This document shows, piece after piece, positions 11,526-21,276 of a stretch of DNA of 64,000 nucleotides. Location: positions 390,976 to 454,975 of the forward strand of contig RPGP01000029.1 in the NCBI GenBank assembly GCA_004193555.1, read 5' to 3'. Origin of the DNA: Desulfobacteraceae bacterium Eth-SRB1. Lineage in GTDB: Bacteria; Desulfobacterota; Desulfobacteria; Desulfobacterales; ETH-SRB1. The notes beneath the pieces are model-generated. The model worked only from the letters and a program-made list of their open reading frames with translations, did not search any database and was not told the origin of the DNA. The stretch's first letter is position 1. Each line of letters begins with the position of its first letter. The position numbers were made by a program, and so were the translations under genes.

Positions 11526-12179
11526 ATGACAAATCACGAACCTAAACAACCACATCAGCCCACAATGCTTTCTTTTGCCAGGGATCTTCCTAATATCTGT
11601 TCGCTCGCAGGCCTGTTATGTGCGGTGCTTGGTATTTACTACGCTATTTTGGGCATTTTCCCTCTCGCAATCATTGGAGTTCTTTGGGCTGTTTTATTTG
11701 ACTGGGCTGACGGAATCATTGCTCGACAAATGACGGGACGAACAGATCACCATCGAGCTTTTGGGGGGCAGCTTGATTCACTGATAGATATTGTAAGCTT
11801 TGGAGTATTTCCTGCTGTTTTTCTTTTAAGCTATGGTAAGTTCAGTCTATGGTTCATGCCGGGAGCATTTCTTGTTGTTGCTGTCAGTGCTATCCGATTG
11901 AGTTATTTCAACATTTTTGGCTTGATTGACGATAAAACCTACATGGGAATGGCATTAGACAACAATGTTATTATTTTTGCTTTTGTGTTTTTGTTTGAAG
12001 GCTTTTTTAATCATACAGTTTTTTCAATAATCCTTTATGCACTATGGATGGTATTTCTGGTGTTTAATTTAGCCCCTGTACGAACGCCTAAATTTGCGGA
12101 CAAATGGTTTTATGTTCTTATAATCTACACCTTGGTATTGACAGTTATCTACGGTTGGATGCAGTGGAACAGAGCTTAA
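11526..12179 (+). CDS. CDP-alcohol phosphatidyltransferase
   Basis: Motif DWADGIIARQMTGRTDHHRAFGGQLDSLIDIVSFG matches D(x2)DG(x2)AR(x8)G(x3)D(x3)D. Confidence 0.88.
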   Translation: MTNHEPKQPHQPTMLSFARDLPNICSLAGLLCAVLGIYYAILGIFPLAIIGVLWAVLFDWADGIIARQMTGRTDHHRAFGGQLDSLIDIVSFGVFPAVFLLSYGKFSLWFMPGAFLVVAVSAIRLSYFNIFGLIDDKTYMGMALDNNVIIFAFVFLFEGFFNHTVFSIILYALWMVFLVFNLAPVRTPKFADKWFYVLIIYTLVLTVIYGWMQWNRA

Positions 12180-12244
12180 CAAAATAGAATATCACACCTG
12201 CTTCCAATCAAGACTATTATAAGAAATGCGCTTGCTGTTGCGGT

Positions 12245-13186
12245 TCAAGCAGGATAGGGGATTTTCACCGGAATCTCAGCATAGTCATCAGTATCAACAT
12301 CACCATTTGCGTAAGCCTCGTGCCATCCTTCCGGCACCGGCATCTTGTCGTACAGGTAATCCCGCCATGCTTCTAAAAAAAGCCTGCGACATCCTATAAA
12401 ATCAGCCGCACATATTACCTTATCACCTGTTGAAGATGCAAGATTGTCCAACCAGCGAATTCCTTCCTCTGAACGGAGAAGATGGTGGTCGATAATTAAT
12501 GTTCCAACGCTTCCGGCAAGGCGGACAGCATTGCAATGTGCTCTTTCCTTCTGTTCAGATGTCAGGAATGACAGATATAATGGCGGGCCCGATACGAGTA
12601 CAATATCAGGTTTCCAATTCAATATATAAGATATAGAATCATCATAAAGAAGCTGGATATCAGAGGCATGGACAAAAACTTCCTTACCGTCTTGAATACG
12701 TGTCATCATGACCATTCCAAGAGCGCTGTCCTTTTCACCGTGCGGCTGGGGGTCAGAGAAAGTCATCAACCCTTTTGTTTGTCCTTCAACAACAGGAAGT
12801 TCCATGTTCAGTAATCTGGACAGATCATAGTAGCGCATAGATATTTTGTCGGAAGAATCACCAGGATCTTTGCACCAGAAACGGGTGTTCCGGCATGGTT
12901 CAATAACCATTCGTTCATTGAGTTGATAAGGATTGGCATTCATTAGGGGTATATGGTCACCGTGATAATGGCTGATGACCACATCGGTGGCGCTTTTAAG
13001 TGACTCAATTATTTTTTCTCTGATCTTTGCACCTGCAGCAACCTGAAAAGGATGCGGCAGCTTACCGTGGCGACTATAACCTAAAGCTACGCCGGGATCG
13101 ATAATGATTTTACGATCCTTTACTGTTACCACTACGCAAAGCCCGCGAACCCCAAGAGATTCTGTGCCGATTATTTCAATTTGCAC
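12245..13186 (-). CDS. MBL-fold metallo-hydrolase
   Basis: VISHYHGDHIPL (HxHxDH-like), later conserved Asp/His residues. Confidence 0.8.
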   Translation of the reverse strand: MQIEIIGTESLGVRGLCVVVTVKDRKIIIDPGVALGYSRHGKLPHPFQVAAGAKIREKIIESLKSATDVVISHYHGDHIPLMNANPYQLNERMVIEPCRNTRFWCKDPGDSSDKISMRYYDLSRLLNMELPVVEGQTKGLMTFSDPQPHGEKDSALGMVMMTRIQDGKEVFVHASDIQLLYDDSISYILNWKPDIVLVSGPPLYLSFLTSEQKERAHCNAVRLAGSVGTLIIDHHLLRSEEGIRWLDNLASSTGDKVICAADFIGCRRLFLEAWRDYLYDKMPVPEGWHEAYANGDVDTDDYAEIPVKIPYPA

Positions 13187-13388
13187 GAGTATTTTCCTGC
13201 CACATCCAAATCTTCCGGAATAATATTGCGGATAAAATTAAATACTTCCTGTTCTTTTTTATACCTGCGTTGAGCGATTTTTGGGGAAGAAATGTGCTGA
13301 GATCTTTAAAATTGATTTTTTAGCATAATCTTTCTATAAGTGTAAACGTTTTTCCCTTCAAAAAAATGCCAAAAGGGTTTGAACAAAA

Positions 13389-14348
13389 ATGAATCAGGCC
13401 ACCATAGTCTTCTCCAGCCACCGACCAGAGACTTTGGGCTTTGCGTCCCGTGCCATGCGCTGCCATGACGCAATCTTTCTGGAAGAGCCGCCTGCGCCAC
13501 AATTTCACCGCATGCTTGAAGGAGACATTACAATTGAGGATTATCTGCTTGAAAGAGACTTTGAATTTCCTGAGTTCAGCTATAAAATGTGCCGGCTGTT
13601 CCGCGACCTCAAGAAAGAGGGAAAGATATTTTATCAAGTAGAACCATTTTTAGATATTCTTGGGGGCATTCACGAATTCTTTGCTAAGGGAGGAACCTTT
13701 AGGGACTTTGATCCACATTCAATGCAATTCCAGGTTTACATGGCAGAAAAGAGAGCAACCAGGGAGCTTCTGAATTATTACCAGATAGTATTGCATGGGT
13801 CTTTTGAAGCCACCTTAGAGGCAGTAAAACAATTTGCCAGGGCCGATGCGGCAAGGATTGTCTTGCGCGACAAAATGCGCGCAAAAGCTCTAAAACCCCT
13901 CCTGTTAGCCTTTTCCCCGGCTTATGTCGAAGCTGGTTATATCCACTTCGCCCTTTGGCGAGAACTCAAAAGGAGACTTTCCGATCAGGTCTGCCTTAAG
14001 CGCGTCTTTCTTATGGCCCCAATAGTAAAACCTCTCATGGGAAAGCGTCAGGCGCTCGGGCCGGGAGATATCCTGACACTACTTTATATATTTCATCCCA
14101 ATATCCAGGGAAAGCGGATAGACCTTCTCGCTGCCAGGAGCCTGGTGTTTATAAAGCTCCTGGAAAAAAAAGAGATGACAGAAGGGGAGGGGCGCTATCC
14201 CCACATTCGAAATGAGGTGGAAACTATTCAAAAGGTAGAAAATCTATCGTTCAATGACTGCAAAACTCTCTTCCCGGAAATTCGCCTGGTTAAAACAGAA
14301 AAAGCCATGTCAATTATGGAAGCATATATTTCCACTTCGACCTCCTGA
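13389..14348 (+). CDS. Conserved hypothetical protein
   Basis: Long intact ORF; no motif assigned with confidence. Confidence 0.6.
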   Translation: MNQATIVFSSHRPETLGFASRAMRCHDAIFLEEPPAPQFHRMLEGDITIEDYLLERDFEFPEFSYKMCRLFRDLKKEGKIFYQVEPFLDILGGIHEFFAKGGTFRDFDPHSMQFQVYMAEKRATRELLNYYQIVLHGSFEATLEAVKQFARADAARIVLRDKMRAKALKPLLLAFSPAYVEAGYIHFALWRELKRRLSDQVCLKRVFLMAPIVKPLMGKRQALGPGDILTLLYIFHPNIQGKRIDLLAARSLVFIKLLEKKEMTEGEGRYPHIRNEVETIQKVENLSFNDCKTLFPEIRLVKTEKAMSIMEAYISTSTS

Positions 14349-14398
14349 CTTTTGAGGATGATATTGATCTAATCACAAAGGAAGGTATCAGGATATGT

Positions 14399-14902
14399 TC
14401 AGCCACGACCTTTTCCTCTACCTCTACCACACTTTCCCATACCTTTGTCTCTTCTTCTGCCTCTTCCGCCGCAACTGCCGCCACTTTGCGATTGGCCCAG
14501 CCTCCCTTGCTCAATCCCGGTCTTTACCTCTGCCACTACACTTTGAAATAATGAAGAAAGGCAGGACCACAGGCTTAAAGCAATGCCTGTGCCTGCTTCA
14601 ACCACAGCTTCTGTTTTATCATATGCTGCGGCATCGGGTTGGGCAGTCTCAGTCTTGACATTAGCTTCAGCCTTTTCCTGCTTTGGCTCCATCCGTTGTT
14701 CTGAGGACAAGTAGGAGTTCAATGTGTCATATGCCACATTCACCTCTTTCAATTTCTCCTCAGCCTTTTGTTGCAGACGAGAATTGTTGGGAAACCGGTC
14801 CGGATGCCAAACAGTGACTATGTCTTTATAGGACTGTTTGATCTCATCTGTCGATGCACCACGATCCAATTCAAGTATCTCAAATGATTGTTTAATATCC
14901 AT
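14399..14902 (-). CDS. J-domain (DnaJ-like) protein, C-terminus possibly frameshifted
   Basis: MDIKQSFEILELDRGASTDEIKQSYKDIVTVWHPDRFPNN with HPD motif; Gly/Arg-rich tail, while the alternative frame gives an acidic tail (EEAEEETKVWESVVEVEE). Confidence 0.75.
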   Translation of the reverse strand: MDIKQSFEILELDRGASTDEIKQSYKDIVTVWHPDRFPNNSRLQQKAEEKLKEVNVAYDTLNSYLSSEQRMEPKQEKAEANVKTETAQPDAAAYDKTEAVVEAGTGIALSLWSCLSSLFQSVVAEVKTGIEQGRLGQSQSGGSCGGRGRRRDKGMGKCGRGRGKGRG

Positions 14903-15221
14903 TTTTATTTCCCCTCGGATAAAGCAGTGTCTTGGGACCGAGTTTGATCTTTTCCATTTTATTTTTTCCTTACAAAGATGGTTTCTGGTTTAGCCACTTA
15001 TCTATAACTATTTCCCTGACCTTGAGCAAGTCTCAATTTACAGGTTTCATGTAATGTCTTCCATAAAACCCCGAGGATAACAACAACAATGGGGTTATGC
15101 AAAGGTCTCACAACATGATAATTAGTCTTGTGCTTAATGGATAGTCTTGGCCGAGTTTCAAAATCTCCTTGAGAATTGCAGAAAAAAGATTAGACGGAAA
15201 AAGTGGGACGGGAAAAAACGG

Positions 15222-15743
15222 GGTTGAAATTACGCGTTTCTATCCTTTCAGGGACAAGAATTGATCGACGATCAGTTTTTGGCCTCTATTGGCTGCTCGA
15301 CTGACAGCGGATTTGCTCAGCCCGAGGTACTTGCCAACCTCCGTCGCAGTCAGGCCCAGATCTCGAATCGCCCAGCAGGCCAGAACACTACGGGCACGTA
15401 CCCGATCGGGCTGTTTTCCGGCGACAACCATCTGGTCTTTTTCAATGCCAAAGATTTCTGCAACCCTTTTGGTAATCTTTGGCAGCGTCCATCCTTTTGC
15501 AGTTCCAGAAGGTAAGTGTTTTCCTGACACAAAATCGAGTCTTTCCAGAAACCGGTTTCGATCTGTATTGTCTTTAAAAATATTTCGTCGCTCGATACCC
15601 CTGCATATGATATGATGCAAGACACCCGGCGCCTGCCCGCCATCGTGAGCTCAAGCGAGGCGGGCGGGCATCTATTCTGGCTTGACGTGGCATGTGACTT
15701 CATTACCTCAAACAAATGAAAAAAGAAACGCCTAATTTCAACC
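15222..15743 (-). mobile_element. RAYT-derived element copy 1 (Y1-transposase remnant) with TIRs
   Basis: TIRs ggttgaaattacgcgtttc / gaaacgcctaatttcaacc; ORF 15240-15620 joins RAYT N-terminus (HHIICRGIERRNIFKDNTDRNRFLERL) to a C-terminal HTH. Confidence 0.8.
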
Positions 15744-15749
15744 GTCCCT

Positions 15750-16161
15750 TTGTTCCCCATCTCAATGGCCTCTCTCCGGCTACAACGAAATTCAGGATCC
15801 CAGAAGGAAAAATGTTCCGATAAATTATGAAAAGCTGAGGGAAATGCTGTCTATGGATTTCTATGATCTGGTGAAAGAGTATCACAAAGGGTGGGTGGAA
15901 GCGTATCTGGATAACGGGAGTAACAGCCGGGGTAACAAATGGACAAAAAGTATTGCGGTCGGCAGCAAAGGATTTATTGAGGAAGTAAAATTATTGTTGG
16001 ACGCAATGGCAAAAGAAAGAAAGAATCTAAAAACAGCGGAAGGCTATCATCTGCGAGAGACTTCCGCGCCCTATAGCGCTCATCTTGACATCAAAAACGA
16101 AGATATAGGTGCAAATAACACCTACTATTGGGATATAAATGATGAGTATTCAACAAGATAG
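15750..16161 (+). pseudogene. C-terminal fragment of another REP-associated transposase-like protein
   Basis: GNKWTKSIAVGSKGFIEEVK ... YHLRETSAPYSAHLDIKNEDIGANNTYYWD resembles RAYT C-termini. Confidence 0.65.
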
Positions 16162-16378
16162 CGTGGCCCGACCCCGAGGATCGGATCTCCCACAGTTTGT
16201 CCGATATTGCGAGTTATCTTCCTGTCACCTTCAATTTGAACTGTTGCAAGATGTGTGTGCTGGGGAAATATTTTCTGCCTGCGATTCCCGCGTTGCGTTA
16301 TATGATGCGGATATCCGGAAACGACGATTCTTGCTTAGGCGTACCATAAATAAATAATGTCATTATTGACATAAATTG

Positions 16379-16603
16379 TCAATAATTTAGTATTGTGTCC
16401 CCAGAATTACCGTATTTGATTACAGAGATTGTCGCAATCGGTTCATCGCCCAAAAGCCACATGAAGAAACCATTCGGATCAGCTGAATAAAAACAATCCG
16501 CATCGTGAATGCCTGGGTTCCAGCCCTCCTTTGCTGCCCATTCAATGGCAAAGTCAACTTCCTTTCGGTTCATTGTTCTGATTCTGTAGTTTTTATCCTG
16601 CAT
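16379..16603 (-). pseudogene. GNAT acetyltransferase N-terminal fragment
   Basis: YRIRTMNRKEVDFAIEWAAKEGWNPGIHDADCFYSADPNGFFMWLLGDEPIATISVIKYG, then truncated. Confidence 0.7.
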
Positions 16604-16722
16604 AGTAAACTCCTGAAAAAAATATCGCTATTTGGTTCGGGTTGGCTGAGGGGCGCGCGGCCCACTCCAGCCAAAGGTTATGTCTTTCACTTTCAATAGA
16701 TACATGGATTCAAGAAATCTGA

Positions 16723-17610
16723 TCAGTCTGAATAAACTCCTGCACCTACAAGAAAGCTTTCTTCACCGTGTTGCGCTTTCATAACGAAAGTAAGTTTTTT
16801 CGATGGGTTAGATGCACCGAGCCTTGGCCACATGTATTCAATCCAACCCGAGCCATTTTTCTTAATAATATCCAACATCTCACGCACAATGTATTTTCCG
16901 TTACTATCCTGAAGATCAATGATATCTTTGCCTTCAATCCAGGAAAATGCAGGATTCACCATTTCCTTGCCATTCATGTCGTCCACAAAGATATATATAT
17001 CTTTGCATATGAACTTTCCCGACTTATCCCTCAAAATGGAGAACGCTTGTCGGCCAATCTTTTCGATGAGTTCAACAGCTTCGGTGACCTTCTCATAGAC
17101 GAACATTTTCTCCATTTTCATGTCGTAGAGGCCACTTCCAACAACATAGAACTTCCCAGATGGAGCTTTTGCTCGCCTTACAAATGTACTCTTCCACGTT
17201 GGCAGTATACCCCCTTGTTTGTACCACATATAGTGAACCCAGCCCCTGTAGTTATGGTTGGAACACGATGCTTTATTGATGTACAAGTAAACCATTTTCT
17301 TCCCAGTGGCGTCTTCAAGATCGATAAGGTTCTTGCCCACAAGCTCGGGAAATGCAGGATTCACGATCTCCACACCTGTCATATCATCAACAAATATGTA
17401 GGTGTCGTCAGTGAGCCACTTGCTGTCCTTTTTCCCGAATTGCTCAAATGCTGCTTCACCTTTCTTCTCAACAAGTGCAACCGCGTCGTTCACGAGCTTC
17501 ATTAGTTGCTTTGTTTCCTTATATTGAGGTTCTATTTGCTTCCAGGATTCTGCGCCGGCAATGGATACCACCATAAATACGACACATACGGTAAGTAGTA
17601 CTGTTCTCAT
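16723..17610 (-). CDS. Secreted tandem Cache-domain protein
   Basis: Signal peptide; two repeats of (D/C)xYIFVDDM(T/N)GxExVNPAF...LxDxxGK...GWxxYMW. Confidence 0.82.
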   Translation of the reverse strand: MRTVLLTVCVVFMVVSIAGAESWKQIEPQYKETKQLMKLVNDAVALVEKKGEAAFEQFGKKDSKWLTDDTYIFVDDMTGVEIVNPAFPELVGKNLIDLEDATGKKMVYLYINKASCSNHNYRGWVHYMWYKQGGILPTWKSTFVRRAKAPSGKFYVVGSGLYDMKMEKMFVYEKVTEAVELIEKIGRQAFSILRDKSGKFICKDIYIFVDDMNGKEMVNPAFSWIEGKDIIDLQDSNGKYIVREMLDIIKKNGSGWIEYMWPRLGASNPSKKLTFVMKAQHGEESFLVGAGVYSD

Positions 17611-17674
17611 TGTTTTCCTCCTCTTCTGATATTTTTTTTTCGGCCCTGCTGACTTTTAACAAACCAATCAATAT

Positions 17675-17842
17675 TTAATCTGCAAATACACCCCCCCTTT
17701 CTTTTTCAAGTATAATGTATGTTTCGCCCGGGCTGACAGGTGCGCCGTCTTTTGGGCGCATCCTTGTCCAGCCCGATATTATATTCACCAGCCTCACTTT
17801 TGTTCCGCCCTTTAGACATACACATACTTCATGCGGATCCAT
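17675..17842 (-). CDS. Possible 55-aa small protein
   Basis: Reverse-strand ORF MDPHEVCVCLKGGTKVRLVNIISGWTRMRPKDGAPVSPGETYIILEKERGGVFAD*, in the gap between two genes on the same strand. Confidence 0.45.
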   Translation of the reverse strand: MDPHEVCVCLKGGTKVRLVNIISGWTRMRPKDGAPVSPGETYIILEKERGGVFAD

Positions 17843-17858
17843 TTTACTCAGACCTTAC

Positions 17859-18644
17859 CTACTTGCTTAATTGGTTGTCCCATTCGGCCTGGGACAAGAT
17901 CAGCAATGTTTGCACGGTACCGTTTTTGACCATGTCCTGTATTTTTTCGCTGAAAATGCGGTGGTACTTGGCATAACATGGCGATTTTTTTGAAAACGCC
18001 ACATACATTTTGAAAGCCTTCAACTGTTTGGGAAGGGTCTTGATCTTGTTCCAGGCTTTCATTTTCTTTGCTTCGGCCATGCCTGGATACAACCCGACAA
18101 TCATATATTCTGCCTTACCCTGTAGAAGTATTTCGAAGCACTTTTCTATTCCGTCGCCTCGTATTACATCCAACTTATCGGCTGTATATGCATCGAATTC
18201 GGATCCGTAGCTTTCTCCTTTATTAGTCACACCCTCTTTCCCGATGAGATCAGACCACTTTGTAAAGCTGAAGGCTTTTCCCTTGGGAACCATCAGTACA
18301 ACCGGGTCCAGCATGTACGATGGTTTAATATAATTCATATATTGGGCGCGAACATCGTTATAATAAATACCAAAAATAACATCAGCAGCTCCTGTCTTAA
18401 CAGCGTTTTGGGCATTTGCCCACGAGCCCATGGATTTCGATTCAACAGTTAAACCCAAATCCTGGGCTATCAATTCGATCATTTTGGTAGAGGCTCCTAT
18501 AATGGCTCCGCCTTCCTCCCATGCCACCGGTGCATAGGACGTATGGCCGGTGATAATCAGCTTTTCGCAACTCCCTGCGATTGCTACTTCAGACATCAAT
18601 AGTAAAAAGATCATCAGTAAATTTATCAGCGCATATTTTTTCAT
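17859..18644 (-). CDS. Periplasmic substrate-binding protein, family 3
   Basis: Signal peptide; CEKLIITGHTSYAPVAWEEGGAIIGASTKMIELIAQDLGLTVE; SBP_bac_3-like. Confidence 0.82.
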   Translation of the reverse strand: MKKYALINLLMIFLLLMSEVAIAGSCEKLIITGHTSYAPVAWEEGGAIIGASTKMIELIAQDLGLTVESKSMGSWANAQNAVKTGAADVIFGIYYNDVRAQYMNYIKPSYMLDPVVLMVPKGKAFSFTKWSDLIGKEGVTNKGESYGSEFDAYTADKLDVIRGDGIEKCFEILLQGKAEYMIVGLYPGMAEAKKMKAWNKIKTLPKQLKAFKMYVAFSKKSPCYAKYHRIFSEKIQDMVKNGTVQTLLILSQAEWDNQLSK

Positions 18645-18848
18645 AATAATCTCCTAATGTTACTTGCTTGTTTTTAATGTTTAACATAGATCGTGCATAC
18701 TCAACGTTGCCTTGGGAAATAATCTTGTAATTTTAGTTGGTTGCCTCTACTGTATAACAACTGAAGGAAAAATTTGTTTGCCCCGAAATGTGCTTTTTAT
18801 TGAAATTTTATAACGTTACCATTCCTGAAGGGCATGAGTTCTAATTTT

Positions 18849-20633
18849 TTAAAAGTCATCTTTCACATGCGCCAGTGCCAATCTGACTTCGGTGCCGTGC
18901 ATGGCGATAGTTGTCCAAATTATTTTCTTTTCGACGGTTTTATCCAATTTTTTATCTAAGAATGAGTACCCACCACTTCCATGAGGAGTGATCGACATTT
19001 CTATAGCTAACTTAATCAAGGATTTGTATGGCGCGTAGATCTCGTCTGTAAAAAGATTTTGGCCAATTTCTTCTTCATTGACGTCATAGATAACTGTTCC
19101 GTCTTTTTGCATTATCCACATTTCAACAGGGAAGTTTGCTACTTTTTGGCTGATTATTCTATCAAAAAAATTTGGTTCGGTAAGAACACTTAAAGAGCCG
19201 ATAAATTCACCGTTTTCATCAAAAATTGGATGTTCAAGATCGAAGCCTAAGAATCCTTCCACAGTATCGATTGCCTCGCTGACAACCGGTTCATTAGTTT
19301 TATGCAATCTCGCTATTTGAGGTTGTTTGCTGATATCCGCACCGATAATTTTTTCGTATTTTTTAGGATAAACGTTTTTAATTATTCCCTTAGCATCAAT
19401 AGTGGTGCAGTCGTAAACATACTCGTTTCGCTCAAACAGATTTTGCAAAGCTTTGTTTACCTCTTTACCTGTAAGACCATAGACAGATAATTTTTCAGAT
19501 GTTTTTTTCACATCTTGGTCAATGTGTTGGAAAATCTTATTGATTTCCTGCCTGGCGTTTTCCAGTAGCAAAGAATATTGAAAATTGGCAGTTTTGAATT
19601 TTCCATCGGAAATTTCTTTATACATATAAGGATAGTTGGCATCGCCATTTTCATCAAAATGAACTTCGCCCAAAGCTCCGATGTAAGTTCTTCCTGCATA
19701 CCAATCGAAGAGCGCTTCAGTGGAATGATTTCCTTCTTTGGCTGCTGTGAGCAAGCTTTTCATAGAATCGTAAGCTTCCACAGCGAAGACGGTGGGAGGG
19801 TTGCCGTATTCTTTGGTGTATTTGGCAATCATCGGATGGTATCTATCGTAAGAAGGATAGGTGTAAACCAAACCGTCTGTGTATTGGGCTTCTTGCAAAA
19901 GTTCAGAGCGCTCAATGGGACGGGTTCCTACAAATTTAGCCGTGATGCCAAGTTCCCGAGCTTGTTTGGCAATGATGGCAGCATTACCTGCGCTAAGCAA
20001 AACCAAAACATCTGGATTTGCCTTTTTGATCTCCGCCAGGTCATCTTTAAAATCTTTATTTTGGGGATTATAGGCAATTGCTTTTACAATTTTATCGCTC
20101 AGGTTCTGTTCAATAGTTTTTTTCCAATTATTTCCATAACCATTATCCATGTTGTAAATGGCGATTCGGTTGAATTTTATTAGATAGTTTGCCAATTGCT
20201 TTTCTTCTTGATTTGCATCAAGGGTGAATCTGACAGTATGTTTGGGCTGAGTTCTTTCAATGATTGCACTTCCAATTACAATGTGGAAAATATTTTCTTT
20301 TGCAGACAGGGGATGCAAAGCTGTTGCTACCCAGCTGGCACAACTGATAATAGCAAAAGGCGAATTTTCCATGTTTGTGAATTTGTTGAAAGCTTCAATA
20401 GCTCCTGCTTCATCACTTTTGCTGTCTTCGTAAATAACTTTTATGTCATCAAACTCTTTAACTGCCAATTCAATAGCATTTTTCTGCTCGTTAGCAATAT
20501 TGACAAATGCTGAAGAAAAGGGTAAAATAACTCCTACTAATTTCTGATCTTTACTATTTGCTTTAGCGCTAATTGTATTAAAAACCGAAAATAAAACTAC
20601 TAAACAGACGATCATCCTAATAAATTTTTTCAC
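18849..20633 (-). CDS. Branched-chain-type periplasmic binding protein fused to a Cache/PDC-like sensor region
   Basis: N-terminal Peripla_BP_6-like region (VGVILPFSSAFVNIANEQKNAIELAVKEFD); C-terminal NEPVVSEAIDTVEGFLGFDLEHPIFDENGEFIGSLSVL. Confidence 0.82.
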   Translation of the reverse strand: MKKFIRMIVCLVVLFSVFNTISAKANSKDQKLVGVILPFSSAFVNIANEQKNAIELAVKEFDDIKVIYEDSKSDEAGAIEAFNKFTNMENSPFAIISCASWVATALHPLSAKENIFHIVIGSAIIERTQPKHTVRFTLDANQEEKQLANYLIKFNRIAIYNMDNGYGNNWKKTIEQNLSDKIVKAIAYNPQNKDFKDDLAEIKKANPDVLVLLSAGNAAIIAKQARELGITAKFVGTRPIERSELLQEAQYTDGLVYTYPSYDRYHPMIAKYTKEYGNPPTVFAVEAYDSMKSLLTAAKEGNHSTEALFDWYAGRTYIGALGEVHFDENGDANYPYMYKEISDGKFKTANFQYSLLLENARQEINKIFQHIDQDVKKTSEKLSVYGLTGKEVNKALQNLFERNEYVYDCTTIDAKGIIKNVYPKKYEKIIGADISKQPQIARLHKTNEPVVSEAIDTVEGFLGFDLEHPIFDENGEFIGSLSVLTEPNFFDRIISQKVANFPVEMWIMQKDGTVIYDVNEEEIGQNLFTDEIYAPYKSLIKLAIEMSITPHGSGGYSFLDKKLDKTVEKKIIWTTIAMHGTEVRLALAHVKDDF

Positions 20634-20747
20634 TTTGTCCCCTTCCTAATTTTTTATTAATTCACTCATGGAAATTTCTCATCAAGATTGAGCATAATAA
20701 ATTCAGAAAGTATATCGTGACACAGAAAGGCATAGAAAAACGGGGAT

Positions 20748-21168
20748 GTTGAAATTACGCATTTCTATGCTTGCAGGGACAAGAATTGATTGACGATCAG
20801 TTTTTGGCCTCTATTGGCCGCCCGACTGACAGCGGATTTGCTCAGTCCGAGGTACTTGCCAACCTCCGTCGCAGTCAGGCCCAGATCTCGAATCGCCCAG
20901 TAGGCCAGAACACTATGGGCATGTACCCGATCGGGCTGTTTTCCGGCGACAATCATCTGGTCTTTTTCAATGCCAAAGATTTCTGCAACCCTTTCGGTAA
21001 TCTTTGGCAGCGTCCGTCCTTCCGCTTTTAACCGATACCGTTGTTCCATTTGCTCTGATGTCTGGCTCAGACTTTACATGCAAGGCACCCGGCGCATCTA
21101 TTCTGGCTTGACGTGATATGTGACTTCATTACCACAAACAAATGAAAAAAGAAACGCCTAATTTCAAC
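20748..21168 (-). mobile_element. RAYT-derived element copy 2 with TIRs
   Basis: TIRs gttgaaattacgcatttc / gaaacgcctaatttcaac; encodes the C-terminal HTH; lacks the GC-rich palindrome of copies 1 and 3. Confidence 0.78.
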
Positions 21169-21276
21169 GCCCCCCTTTGTTCCCTTATCAAAATAATTCG
21201 ACACCACGACATTGTCAGGATTCATATGCCACAATGGGGCAATGCGGAGTGCCGGATCAATCATAAATCGACAATC

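Noticed and set aside
16768-17505. 245-aa forward ORF opposite the Cache protein
   Set aside because: Antisense to a signal-peptide-bearing protein with internal domain repeats; no domain signature.
19578-20183. 201-aa forward ORF opposite the periplasmic binding protein
   Set aside because: Antisense shadow; no motifs.
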